Source: Xanthomonas sacchari (GTDB taxonomy: Bacteria > Pseudomonadota > Gammaproteobacteria > Xanthomonadales > Xanthomonadaceae). From it: a DNA stretch of 64,000 nucleotides. The DNA lies in the NCBI RefSeq assembly GCF_024266585.1, contig NZ_CP100647.1:375001-439000 (forward strand). Direction: 5' to 3'. The notes under the pieces are model-generated. The model was not told where the DNA came from. It saw only the letters and a list, made by a program, of their open reading frames with translations, and ran no database searches. The number at the start of each line of letters is the position of its first letter. Within the stretch, counting starts at the first letter, position 1. Position numbers and translations under genes: made by a program. Positions 35,144 to 44,503 of this stretch are shown piece after piece.

Positions 35144-36840
35144 TTATCCCATGCTTCTGCTATTGGCTTCGCGTGTTTGCGCTTCGCGCGGTTGCTCCCT
35201 GGCGACCTCGGCCTGCAGGTTGGCCTGGCGTTGTTGCTCCGATTGCGCCAGCGCGCCGAAGGACACGTCCATTGGCGTCTTGATCGCCTGATCGGTCGGC
35301 ATGTGCGCGCGCAGGCTGGCGGGATTGCGTGGATCGCCTTCGACAACAAAGACGTACTGCCCCGGTTCGGCCTGGCGTCCCCGTTCGCTCAGCAGCACAT
35401 GATCGACCCGGGTCAGGCCGTTGCGCGCTGCCAGTTCGGTCAGGCTGGCCTTCATGCATGCACTCGCCGTGTCGGACGCGCGGCCCAGTTGCCGGTCCAG
35501 CGCGTCGACGCCGTTGGAGCAATCCCGATACAGCGAACTGTGGATGACCCCAGGCGCTGTTGACGTCGGCGCCTGGCCTTGCCGACGATCTGGTGATGGC
35601 GCCTGCGTCGCGGGTACAGGTTGAGTGGGTTGCGCTGGTGCTTGTTGGCGGGTCTGGTACTCGGGCCTGGTGTACGGTGGTGGCTGTGGAGGCCAGTTTT
35701 CCGGACGGTCGAATTCGGTGGTCGGTGGTAAATGCTGGTTCACCGCGGCCACATTCAACTGTCGCCGCGTTTCCGCATCGGCGCGTCCGGTCTCCTGCAG
35801 ATCATTGGCCTGCTGGAACGCCAGAACGCCCGCTTCCATGTGCTCATCGTAAAGGCGGTCGCCATTCCAGTTCGGAGGCGCATTCTGGATATAGCCCAGT
35901 CCCTGCAATTGCCGGCGCAGCTCATACACGGGTTCACCTTTTTCGCCGCGCCGGAGTTCGCCGTCCTTCAATGGACCGTACAGGTCCGTCATCGTCTGAC
36001 GCTTGAATTGCGGCTGTGCCTGTAGGGTATCGGCGCGTAGCTGAGCCAGCATGGTGGTATCGACGCGGCCAGTCGGCTCCGTCACGCCTTTGCTGCGTTC
36101 GTACTGCTTGACCGCATGCTCGGTTCCAGCGCCAGAATCACCATCGGGGGAGATGGCCTTGCCTTTGCCATCGGTCATACCCAACGCGGCGAGATACTGC
36201 TGCGCTTCGAACACAGTTTGATTCGCATCGCCCTTGCCGACAGATGCTGGCGCATTGGATGCGACCGGCGCTTGCACGGGCGTCACGTCTTGGCGTTGGA
36301 CGCGCTCTACCAATGCCGGTACTGATGCCTCCCAAGTGCGCGCATAACCTGCGATGGTTTGCACGCTTGCCGCATCCCGGGGATTGAGATCGCGCGTGCG
36401 CCGGCATAGTCCTGCGTGTCGGCGTTGAGATGGGCGGCCAGGGTCTGTCCCGGCACGAAGTCGCCATCGCGCATGCCGGCGACGAGGATCTTCGTCGCAA
36501 TGGCAGGTTCCGCGGCCCGGCCTGGCGATTGCACGAGTTCGCGGCCTAGCCCGGCCTTCTCGCCAAGCTTTTCGTACAACTCGACATGGGTGAGATGCGC
36601 ATAGCCCCGGCCGTAATAGGCTTCGCCACCGTGATAGGAAAGCGTCACTGCCTGCTTTCGCCCCCAGTCCTCTTCAGGTGCCTGGAAGTCTCTGGATTCG
36701 TGCTGAGCTGTCGCCAGCACATACGCGATCTGCCGGGTGTCGGTGACACCGTGATCCAGGCAGCTGCGGACGATCGGGTCGACCGATTGTTCGCGTGTCA
36801 GTCCGAATCCCGCGTTTTGCTTGCCGTATCCGTCGCTCAT
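35144..36840 (-). pseudogene. Frameshifted X-Tfe effector: GH19 lysozyme + peptidoglycan-binding domain + XVIPCD
   Basis: Read in two frames this encodes about 565 residues. From the ATG at 36840 the first frame gives a GH19-like lysozyme domain (TAQHESRDF with catalytic Glu, YYGRGYAHLTH) and then runs off course to a stop at 36307. The second frame resumes with DLNPRDAASVQTIAGYARTW, two repeats resembling peptidoglycan-binding domain 1 units (QQYLAALG..., LRRQLQGLGY...), a Pro/Gln-rich linker and a clear XVIPCD (NGLTRVDHV, VEGDPRNPASLRAH). The switch falls in a (CG)3 run at 36391-36396; removing two bases there restores one frame. Architecture matches the Xanthomonas citri X-Tfe XAC2609 type. 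As is, the lysozyme would lack its secretion signal. Confidence 0.82.
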
Positions 36841-36892
36841 GGGATGTCCTTGTCTCTTTGCACCTTGCTGTCGTAACGCCGCACTGGCCTGG

Positions 36893-38062
36893 CTATTTGC
36901 AGGAATCGATGGCCTTGCTGGACTGCCGTGTCGGTGTGGTTCCACGCAATGCAATCGCGACCATGGTGCGCTTGCACTGTCCTTGTTCGGACCACAGGTG
37001 CAGGGTTGTGCCGCTGATCCAGGAGAGTGTGAGGCCGCGCGTGGCCTGCGCGAGCTTCTCACTTTTCACAAAGCGCCGAGTCTTTGGGTCGAACAAATAA
37101 TAGGTGTAGGCGGGCGCGCCGAGGGGGCCGGAAAAGTCGGTCCACAACAGCAGATCGTCGTTGCCATCACCATTGATGTCCGACACGATCGCGGTATAGC
37201 GCAGGCCCTCGCTCTGTTCATCCTGTTGAGCGATGGGGCCGCGGTAGGCGGCGACATAATCCTGCCGATCCGCTGTCTTGTTCAAAAAGACCAGCGACGG
37301 GACGGGAATGGACTGCTAGCCCTCCGGGCGCTGCACCACGACCATCGCGGGCGCGCAGCGCAGTAGCAGCCCGCCAGTGTCGCGACAATGTGCGTCTTCG
37401 ATCTGTAGGCTTAGATCCCCCAGCGAGAAGGCGACCTGTCCCGCAGCATCCGGCAGCCCCACGGCGGTGAACGCCTTCGCCACCGAGGTCGCATCCCGCA
37501 ACGGCGCCATTGGCTTGGCGGCGCTGGCCGTCGCGACGAACCGCGGATCGTTCAGTTGGCGCAGTCGGCTGATCGTCGTGGCCAATCTGCATTGCTTCGC
37601 ATCCAGGCGCATCGCCGGGCTTGCCTGCTCCGGCAGCTTGCAACGGTTCTGGTAGATCTGCGCGATCCATTGGCGCTGTGCGCCTTGTAACGCCGCGCGT
37701 TCTTTTCCGGAAGGAAGGGCCGCCATGCGGGCGCGGTAGACCCGGTTCAACTCGCTGTCCTGATAGACGAACTCCTCGTCGACGCAGCGTTCCCGCGCGT
37801 CCTGCTGCGTCGCCTTGGCGAGGCACTGAGAATAGCTCGGGCGCAGCGTGTCGCGCTGCAACGCCAGCAAATCCGCACCCGATGGCAGGGGCGGCACTGC
37901 TGAGGCTGCGGCACCCAGCGCGACAGCGGACAAGGCGCCGAAGCACCGTGTGGCCAACCGGCGTGCAGCGGACCATGGAAGCGCGGATGGAGGGCATCCG
38001 TGCGGCAGTTGTGTCAGCGCGCTCCGCTTGCGAATCGGGTCCCGCTTTTCCATGCCTGGCAT
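36893..38062 (-). pseudogene. Putative immunity gene (LprI-like + XAC2610-like domains) split by an in-frame stop
   Basis: The ATG at 38062, after GGAGG, opens a 248-aa frame with a signal peptide (ALSAVALGAAASA) and an LprI/DUF1311 domain (SQCLAKATQQDARERCVDEEF, LNRVYRARM, QRQWIAQIYQNRC). It meets TAG at 37316-37318. The same frame continues without shift for about 140 codons: QSIPVPSLVFLNK, then DINGDGNDDLLLW (an FG-GAP/EF-hand-like metal loop), ending SSKAIDSCK. The second part resembles the beta-propeller lysozyme inhibitor XAC2610 that protects against XAC2609. I infer a single ancestral inhibitor broken by one nonsense change (perhaps CAG to TAG). It lies directly upstream of the broken effector. 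The two pieces could also be read as separate genes, but the second would lack a signal peptide and good start. Confidence 0.7.
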
Positions 38063-38181
38063 GTCCTGCCTCCGTGCAACGCGTTGGAAAAAACCTAACA
38101 GTGGCCTCGCTGCCCGGACAATCGCCAGCGCAGTGCGCTTGTCGCGCATCGTCCGGTAGTTTGCCTAAACCGTAGCTGTCC

Positions 38182-38739
38182 TCAACGCCCGCCGCGCGTA
38201 TAGCCTTCCAGTTCGTCGGCGCGGGAGCTGATCCGGCGCAGGCTGGCTTCGGCGCTTTGCAGGGCCGCCTCCTGGCCGCGGGCGCCGAGTGCCTTGTCCA
38301 GGTCCGCGGCCTGGGCGTTGGACTGCTGCCAGGTGTACTGCGCATCCATCAGCCGGGAGCGGTCGCTGCCGCTGAGGCGGTAGCGCAGCCTGTCGTAGGC
38401 GCGGTCCAGGCGTTCCTGCTGCACGCGTTGCTCGCGCTGGATGCAGCGGCGGGCCTCGTCCAGGCCCTGCGCCTGCTTGCGGCAATCGTGGTAGGTGGCG
38501 GACAGACCATCGCGCGGGGCGCCGGGTCCGGCGCCGGGCGGCGGCATCTGCTGCTGTTGCTGCCGCATCCGCTGGATCTGTTCGGCCTGCTGCTGCAGCA
38601 GGCGCTGCTGTTGCTGCAGTTGCGCATCGCGCGGGTCGATCTGCTGCGCGGCGGCGCTGCCGCACACGCCGGCGATCACCGCGGCGATCAGCCATGCGCG
38701 CAGCTGGCGCTGGCCCTGGGGTCCCTGGTGCTGGTGCAT
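38182..38739 (-). CDS. LprI/DUF1311-like periplasmic protein
   Basis: 185 aa with a Sec signal peptide ending near GSAAAQQ. Next is a long Gln-rich stretch (about 30-65; likely coiled or disordered), then an LprI-type domain: YHDCRKQAQGLDEARRCIQREQ, LDRAYDRLRYRLSG and QYTWQQSNA. LprI proteins inhibit lysozyme. The same domain begins the neighbouring split immunity gene, so this may be a second lysozyme inhibitor, possibly immunity to the GH19 effector. GGAGAAGG precedes the ATG. Confidence 0.78.
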   Translation of the reverse strand: MHQHQGPQGQRQLRAWLIAAVIAGVCGSAAAQQIDPRDAQLQQQQRLLQQQAEQIQRMRQQQQQMPPPGAGPGAPRDGLSATYHDCRKQAQGLDEARRCIQREQRVQQERLDRAYDRLRYRLSGSDRSRLMDAQYTWQQSNAQAADLDKALGARGQEAALQSAEASLRRISSRADELEGYTRGGR

Positions 38740-38836
38740 CGTCCTTCTCCTTCGATCGGCAGCCGATCCTCCCGCACGCCGCATCGCGGCGCGCGGTCGA
38801 GGTGGCGCCAAGCATACGGGAAGGGCGGTGATGGCT

Positions 38837-40660
38837 TCATGGCACGGCGATGGGGGCGCTCAGCGGGGAGACACCGCGTTCGTCGAAGGCTTCGACGGCG
38901 AACACGTAGTCCTGGTCAACGTTCAGCGCGCGGATCTCCAGGTCGGTGCCGCGGTCGGCGAACACCTGGTAGGTGAGGGTGAGGCGGTCGGCGCGCAGGC
39001 CCCAGCGCACGTTGTAGCCGACGGCGCCGGGCACCGCCTGCCACTGCACATGGGCATTGCGGCGGTCTGCATCGCGGCGCGCGGCGACGCCGGTGGGTGC
39101 CGGCGGCGGGGCGCCGTCGGCGTTGCCGAACACGCGCAGGTCGCTGATCGCCAGATGGGCGGCGCCGACGTGGCCGTGCACGTAGCGGAGGTAGCGGGTG
39201 CGCACCGGCGCGGACAGTTGCAGGTAGGCGTTGGGCCGGTCGCGGCGGTCGGCGCCGTCGCCGACCTCGGCCAGTGGCAGCCAATGGCGGCCGTCGCGTG
39301 AGTGCTGCAGCCGGAACGCGGTGTAGATGTCCGGCGCATCGCCGTAGCGGCCGGCGCGGTAGTCGGCGAAGTTGACCTGCACCGCGCGCACGCTGCGCTC
39401 TCCGCCCAGGTCGACGGTGAGGGTCTCGCCCGGTGCGTTGCGCGCAGCCACCCAGTAGCTGCGTGGGTCCTCGTCGGTGGCGTGGTCGGCGGCGAAGCCG
39501 TCCAGCGTCGACGAGGCGCTGGCCGGTTTGCGGTAGGACAACAGCATCCAGCCGGTGAACAGCGCCTCCGGGTCGGCCACCGGGCCTTCCGGCATCCAGT
39601 GCGGGAAATCGCCGAAGCGGGTGGACACGCGCATCTGCCCGTCGGCGGAGAACGCGGCGGGGAACAGCACGATGCGCCGTTCGAAGGTCCAGTTGGCGCC
39701 GATCCAGGCGGTGCCGCTGTTCCACCAGTTGCCGTGCATGTCCTGGAAGGTGGAGCCGTGGCCGGCGCCCTGCATGAAGCCGCCAGGCTTGTATGCCACC
39801 GGGTTGTAGGCGGCGTAGGTGAAGGGGCCGAGCGGATGCTCGCCGACGTACACGCCGTTGGCGTAGACGTTGTACTCGCTGCCCGGTGCGCCGTACTGCA
39901 GGTAGTAGCGGCCGCCGGTCTTGGTCATCCACGCGCCTTCCAGGTAACTGCCGATCGGGCTGCCGTCGGGGAAGCGGGCGCCGCGGTGGTCGGGGCCGAA
40001 GCGCTCCCAGCCGTGCCGCGCCGGGTCCAGCGCGAGCAGCGGCGTCGGCATGCCGCGGAAGGCGACCCCTTGCGCGCTGCGGTCCATGGCGATGCCGTAC
40101 AGCGGGTAGCGGTCCGACGACCCCCAGTACAGGTACCACTGGCCGTCGTCGTCGATGAACAGGTCCGGGTCCCAGGGGCCGGGCGGCACGTCGCTGAGCG
40201 GCCGGCCCTTCATTTCGGTGCCGATCGGCTGGGCGCGCGGCAGCTTGGGCAGCAGCCGGGTCAGGAAGTCGAGTTTGCCGCTGGCCGGGTCGCGGGTCTG
40301 CAGCAGCGGGCGCGGTTCGAAGGCCGATTGCATGATCACCAACCGGTCGCCGTCGGCGACCACCGCCGGCGCGACGATGCTCTCGAACGGCCAGCGGCTG
40401 GGCGTCACGAACTGCCAGTCGAGCAGGTTGCTGGAGCGCCAGTAGCCGTCGGCCAGGGTCTGGAACAGGTAGTAGGCATCGCCGAAGCGCACGAACACCG
40501 GGTCGGCGCCGGTGCGATAGGAGATGCCTTCGTTGAGTTGCTCGAAGTTGTAGCGGTAATCCAGGTCGATCGGGTTGGCGTAGCTGCGCGTGCCCGGCGC
40601 CTGCGCTGCGGCCAGCCCGGCGGACGCCAGCAGCGCCAGCGTTGCGAGTGTCCTGAACAT
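38837..40660 (-). CDS. Secreted GH43-family glycosidase with discoidin-like and fibronectin III domains
   Basis: 607 aa with a signal peptide ending at LAAAQA. The five-bladed propeller domain (about 25-370) has the GH43 triad candidates: Asp in GADPVFVRFG, Asp in PWDPDLFIDD, Glu in YLEGAWMTK. A galactose-binding (F5/8 type C) domain follows (about 380-510, DLGGERSVRAVQVNFADY, YLRYVHGHV), then a fibronectin III-like domain to the end (PPAPTGVAAR...WGLRADR). GH43 enzymes remove arabinose or xylose from plant polysaccharides; the exact substrate is unknown. It probably acts in the periplasm or outside, together with the sugar-type transporter divergent from it. Confidence 0.88.
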   Translation of the reverse strand: MFRTLATLALLASAGLAAAQAPGTRSYANPIDLDYRYNFEQLNEGISYRTGADPVFVRFGDAYYLFQTLADGYWRSSNLLDWQFVTPSRWPFESIVAPAVVADGDRLVIMQSAFEPRPLLQTRDPASGKLDFLTRLLPKLPRAQPIGTEMKGRPLSDVPPGPWDPDLFIDDDGQWYLYWGSSDRYPLYGIAMDRSAQGVAFRGMPTPLLALDPARHGWERFGPDHRGARFPDGSPIGSYLEGAWMTKTGGRYYLQYGAPGSEYNVYANGVYVGEHPLGPFTYAAYNPVAYKPGGFMQGAGHGSTFQDMHGNWWNSGTAWIGANWTFERRIVLFPAAFSADGQMRVSTRFGDFPHWMPEGPVADPEALFTGWMLLSYRKPASASSTLDGFAADHATDEDPRSYWVAARNAPGETLTVDLGGERSVRAVQVNFADYRAGRYGDAPDIYTAFRLQHSRDGRHWLPLAEVGDGADRRDRPNAYLQLSAPVRTRYLRYVHGHVGAAHLAISDLRVFGNADGAPPPAPTGVAARRDADRRNAHVQWQAVPGAVGYNVRWGLRADRLTLTYQVFADRGTDLEIRALNVDQDYVFAVEAFDERGVSPLSAPIAVP

Positions 40661-40789
40661 GTCGATGGCCTTCCCCCGATGGCGGCGCGGCTACCGTAGC
40701 AAACGCCCGCACCCGCTGCGATGCGTCCGCCTGGAAGGCGCGCACGGAGTGCTTGGCGGGCACCTTGCATCACTGCGGGGACGCGTCCC

Positions 40790-40857
40790 GTAGGAGCGGC
40801 TTCAGCCGCGATGGGCATTCCCGGGAACGCCCGTCGCCGCTGAAGCCGCTCCTACCA
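40790..40857. repeat. REP-like inverted pair
   Basis: GTAGGAGCGGCTTCAGCCGC on the left and GCCGCTGAAGCCGCTCCTAC on the right are separated by about 28 bases centred on ATTCCCGGGAACG, making a 68-bp near-perfect inverted repeat. It shares its core with 2821-2846 and 46645-46716. It lies between the divergent GH43 and MFS genes. Confidence 0.88.
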
Positions 40858-41177
40858 GGGCAGGCGGCCTCCGGCTTGAGTGTCGCGGAAGCAGGTGATG
40901 CGCGGCGCCCGTGCGTCGCCTGTGCCGCGACGGCGACCTGCAGCGCACCGATCCGCGGACCTGTGCGTTTCGCCAGCGCGTGTTCGTGCCCGGGCGCGAA
41001 CAGGACAGCCGGTTGCTGCGCCGACGCGCTGCCCGCATCGGCCTGCGGCGACGAACCCTGCATCCGGCTGAACGCCAACGCGGCACGGTCGGCAGTTTTC
41101 GCCCGTGGCGGTGGCGCGCGCGCCGGCGGATCGTGCAGCATGCCGCGGCGCGTTTCCTTCCCCCAGGACCTGTCCGC

Positions 41178-42578
41178 ATGCGCGATGCCGCCGTTGCCGC
41201 TTCCGATCCCGTCGCCCTGGTCGCGGCGCGCCTGGAACGCCTGCCGCCGACCCGGACCCTGTGGCGCCTGGTCGCGCTGCTGGCGCTGGGCGGCTTCTTC
41301 GAACTGTACGACCTGTTCCAGACCGCCTACCTCAGCCCCGGCCTGCTGCGCGACGGGATCTTCGCCGAGGGCGCGGCCGGGGTGTTCGGCATCGCCGACC
41401 AGGCGGCGTTCGCCTCGGCGACGTTCCTGGGCCTGTTTCTCGGGGCGAGCCTGCTCAGCCCGCTGGTCGATCGCTTCGGGCGCCGCGCGGTGTTCTCCTT
41501 CGCGCTGCTCTGGTACAGCGTGGCCACCGTGGCGATGGGCCTGCAGCACAGCGCGCTGGGGGTGATCCTGTGGCGCGGCGTGGTCGGCATCGGCCTGGGG
41601 ATCGAACTGGTCACCATCGACACCTACCTGTCGGAAATGGTGCCGCGGCAGATGCGCGGCGCGGCGTTCGCGCTGGCGTTCTGCGTGCAGTTCCTGGCGG
41701 TGCCGGCGGTGGCGCTGAGCGCCTGGGCGCTGGTGCCGCACGCGCCGCTGGGCGTGAGCGGCTGGCGCTGGGTGGCGTTGCTCAGCGGCGGCTTCGCGCT
41801 GGCGGTATGGTGGCTGCGCAGCCGCTTGCCGGAGTCGCCGCGCTGGCTGGCCACGCAGGGCCGGCATGCCGACGCCGACGCGGTGCTGCAGCGGCTGGAG
41901 GCGCGCTGCGCCGCGGACCTTGGGCGGCCGCTGCCGGCGCCGGAGCCGGAGCCGACGTCGGCGCCGGCCGTGGCGACGCCGAGACTGTCCCTGCTGTGGC
42001 AGGCGCCGTACCGGCGGCGCATGGCGATGCTGGTGGCCTTCCACATCTTCCAGGCGATCGGCTTCTTCGGCTTCGGCAACTGGTTGCCGGCGCTGCTGGC
42101 GCGGCAGGGCGCCGACAGCGTGCATGGGCTTGGCTACGCCTTCGCCATCTCGCTGGCCTACCCGCTGGCGCCGCTGCTGCTGCTGAGGGTGGCGCAGCGC
42201 TGGGAAAACAAGTGGCAGGTGGTGGCGTCGGCCCTGGGCGCGGTGCTGTTCGGCCTGCTGTTCGCCTGGCAGCAGCAGCCGCTGCTGCTGATCGCCTGCG
42301 GTGCGGCGGTGACCTTCTGCAATGCCTGGATGAGCTTCGCCTACCACGGCTACCAGGCCGAACTGTTCCCTACCGCGCTGCGCGCCCGCGCGGTGGGCTT
42401 CTGCTATTCCTTCAGCCGTCTGTCCACCGCCGCCAGCAGCCTGCTGATCGGCGTGCTGCTGGAGCGCAGCGGCCACCGCGGCGTGCTGGGCTTCATCGCC
42501 GCCAGCCTGGTGCTGGCCGCCGTGGTGGTGGGCCGGTTCGGGCCGCGCACCCACCAGCGCGCGCTGGAGCGGATCTAG
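41178..42578 (+). CDS. MFS transporter
   Basis: 466 aa with about 12 hydrophobic helices. It shows the major facilitator signature DRFGRRAVF between helices 2 and 3, PESPRWL before the central loop, and a long cytoplasmic loop (about 220-270, Ala/Pro/Glu-rich). It resembles sugar/organic-acid proton symporters (SV2/AAHS-like); the substrate cannot be named. The ATG giving MRDAAVAA was chosen since it precedes the first amphipathic part and follows AGGA. Divergent from the GH43 gene, so it might import its products. Confidence 0.88.
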   Translation: MRDAAVAASDPVALVAARLERLPPTRTLWRLVALLALGGFFELYDLFQTAYLSPGLLRDGIFAEGAAGVFGIADQAAFASATFLGLFLGASLLSPLVDRFGRRAVFSFALLWYSVATVAMGLQHSALGVILWRGVVGIGLGIELVTIDTYLSEMVPRQMRGAAFALAFCVQFLAVPAVALSAWALVPHAPLGVSGWRWVALLSGGFALAVWWLRSRLPESPRWLATQGRHADADAVLQRLEARCAADLGRPLPAPEPEPTSAPAVATPRLSLLWQAPYRRRMAMLVAFHIFQAIGFFGFGNWLPALLARQGADSVHGLGYAFAISLAYPLAPLLLLRVAQRWENKWQVVASALGAVLFGLLFAWQQQPLLLIACGAAVTFCNAWMSFAYHGYQAELFPTALRARAVGFCYSFSRLSTAASSLLIGVLLERSGHRGVLGFIAASLVLAAVVVGRFGPRTHQRALERI

Positions 42579-42688
42579 GCGCGCAGGCACGGCCGGTTCC
42601 TGAACGTCCCGCACCGGTCATCGGCCCTCGACACCATGCCGCTGCCGCCCGGTGCATGCTGTCGCCTCCCTCGCCACGAGCTTCGGCC

Positions 42689-43504
42689 ATGACCTCGCTA
42701 CTGCCCGTTCCCGTGATGGACGCCGCCGACCACCGCGACCTGGCCCAGGCGCGCGCGCTGCTGGAACACCCGGGCCTGGCCGCGAAGATCGCCAATGCGG
42801 TGGGCGCGCCGATCGAGGCGCTGATCAGCAAGCGCATCCCCAAGCCGTTGTCCTCGCGCATCGATGCGGTCAGCCAGCGCGCGCTGCGGGTGGCGCTGCG
42901 CTCGGCGCTGCTGACCCTGCGTGCGCAGGCGCCGGAGCGCGCGCGCCCGCGCCTGCACGGTGCCGCGGTGGCGGCGACCGGCGCCGCCGGCGGCTTCTTC
43001 GGCCTGCCCGGGCTGGTGGTGGAGTTGCCTGTGACCACCACGCTGATGCTGCGCTCCATCGCCGATATCGCCCGCGCCGAGGGCGAGCGCCTGGACGACC
43101 CGGCCACCGCCCTGGCCTGCCTGGAGGTGCTGGCGCACGGCGGCCGCAGCCATCGCGACGACGGCAGCGAATCGGGCTACTTCGCGGTACGCGCGGCGAT
43201 GGCGCAGCAGCTCAGCGCCGCGGCGCAGTACATCGCCGCGCACGGCCTGGGCAGCAAGGGTGCGCCGGTGCTGGTGTCGCTGCTGTCGCGCATCGCCGCC
43301 AAGTTCTCGGTCACGGTCAGCGAGAAGCTGGCGGCGCAGGCGGTGCCGCTGGTCGGCGCGGCCAGCGGCGCGCTGCTCAACACGGTGTTCATCTCGCACT
43401 TCCAGGCGATGGCGCGCGGCCACTTCATCGTGCGCCGGCTGGAGCGCCGCTACGGCGAGGCGGCGGTGCGCCAGGCCTACGAGGCCTTGCCCGCGGGGCG
43501 CTGA
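42689..43504 (+). CDS. EcsC family protein
   Basis: 271 aa. The central part (about 85-250) matches the EcsC family (PF12787): GAAGGFFGLPGLVVELPVTTTLMLRSIADIAR, then AQYIAAHGLGSKGAPVL and LVGAASGALLNTVFISHF. Hydrophobic helices suggest association with the inner membrane. Named after a B. subtilis gene beside an ABC transporter; the biochemical role is unknown. It is the second of several rightward genes after the MFS transporter. Confidence 0.85.
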   Translation: MTSLLPVPVMDAADHRDLAQARALLEHPGLAAKIANAVGAPIEALISKRIPKPLSSRIDAVSQRALRVALRSALLTLRAQAPERARPRLHGAAVAATGAAGGFFGLPGLVVELPVTTTLMLRSIADIARAEGERLDDPATALACLEVLAHGGRSHRDDGSESGYFAVRAAMAQQLSAAAQYIAAHGLGSKGAPVLVSLLSRIAAKFSVTVSEKLAAQAVPLVGAASGALLNTVFISHFQAMARGHFIVRRLERRYGEAAVRQAYEALPAGR

Positions 43505-43605
43505 GCCGCGCCGGTGCCATATCGTGCTGGCCGCGGCGTGCGCGCGCTGGCACAGTGGCGGGTGTTACTACGCTTCTTTCAATCTCTTTGCCGCAGGTGC
43601 ACGCC

Positions 43606-44433
43606 ATGAAAACCCGCCACCGTTCCGACAGCGACGACGACCAGCCGCGGCTGGCGGTGCTGATCGACGCCGACAACGCGCAGCCGTCGGTGATCGCAGG
43701 CCTGCTCGCCGAGGTCGCCAAGTACGGCGTGGCCAGCGTCAAGCGCATCTACGGCGATTTCACCAGCACGCGCATGACCCAGTGGAAGCAGGCGCTGCTG
43801 AAGCACTCGATCAGCCCGGTACAGCAGTTCGCCTATACCAGCGGCAAGAACGCCACCGACAGTTCGCTGATCATCGACGCGATGGACCTGCTCTACACCG
43901 GCCGCTTCGATGGGTTCTGCCTGGTCTCCAGCGACAGCGACTTCACCCGCCTGGCGCAGCGCCTGCGCGAGGAAGGGCCGACCGTGTACGGCTTCGGCGA
44001 GCGCAAGACGCCGGACGCGTTCGTGCAGGCCTGCGACAAGTTCATCTACACCGAAGTGCTGCGCAGCGAGGCCAGCGCCGCCGAGCCGGCCAAGCCTGCC
44101 GCCGCGGCCGCCAAGCCGGCGGCCAAGGGCCGCAAGAAGCCGGCCGCGACACCGGCGAAACCGGAGCCGGCGCCGGTACCGACCGAGACCAAGGCGGCGG
44201 CGCCGCTGACCCTGCTGCGCCAGGCCATCGAGGAAGCCTCCGACGACCAGGGCTGGGCCGGACTCGGCAGCGTCGGCAGCTATCTGAACAAGGTGCGTCC
44301 GGATTTCGATCCGCGCCTGTACGGGCACAAGAAGCTCAGCGACCTGCTGCGCCGGCTGTCGGCGCACTTCGAACTGGAGGAGCGCGGCAACGAGGGCGGC
44401 GGCAAGCGCATCTTCGTGCGCTCGCGCGGATGA
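43606..44433 (+). CDS. NYN-domain ribonuclease-like protein with C-terminal LOTUS/OST-HTH domain
   Basis: 275 aa. The N-terminal NYN (PIN-like) domain has VLIDADNAQPSVI, YGDFTS, DSSLIIDAMDLL and SSDSDFTRLAQRLRE, which supply the acidic metal-binding residues of a nuclease. A Lys/Ala/Pro linker (about 158-200) leads to an OST-HTH/LOTUS domain (LLRQAIEEASDDQGWAGLGSVGSYLNKV...LYGHKKLSDLLRRLS), which binds RNA or protein partners. It is probably an RNA-processing or RNA-decay enzyme in the cytoplasm; the target is unknown. Confidence 0.92.
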   Translation: MKTRHRSDSDDDQPRLAVLIDADNAQPSVIAGLLAEVAKYGVASVKRIYGDFTSTRMTQWKQALLKHSISPVQQFAYTSGKNATDSSLIIDAMDLLYTGRFDGFCLVSSDSDFTRLAQRLREEGPTVYGFGERKTPDAFVQACDKFIYTEVLRSEASAAEPAKPAAAAAKPAAKGRKKPAATPAKPEPAPVPTETKAAAPLTLLRQAIEEASDDQGWAGLGSVGSYLNKVRPDFDPRLYGHKKLSDLLRRLSAHFELEERGNEGGGKRIFVRSRG

Positions 44434-44503
44434 ACCCGCCGCCGCCGCTTGCGCCGTGCCGTGGCGCCCTGGTCTGCTTCGGCGCGCACGGGTGCACGAC
44501 ACG

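Noticed and set aside
36307-36840. The GH19 fragment as a complete stand-alone endolysin
   Set aside because: Its C-terminal residues after the (CG)3 run do not continue the GH19 pattern, whereas the alternative frame does, along with a peptidoglycan-binding and secretion region.
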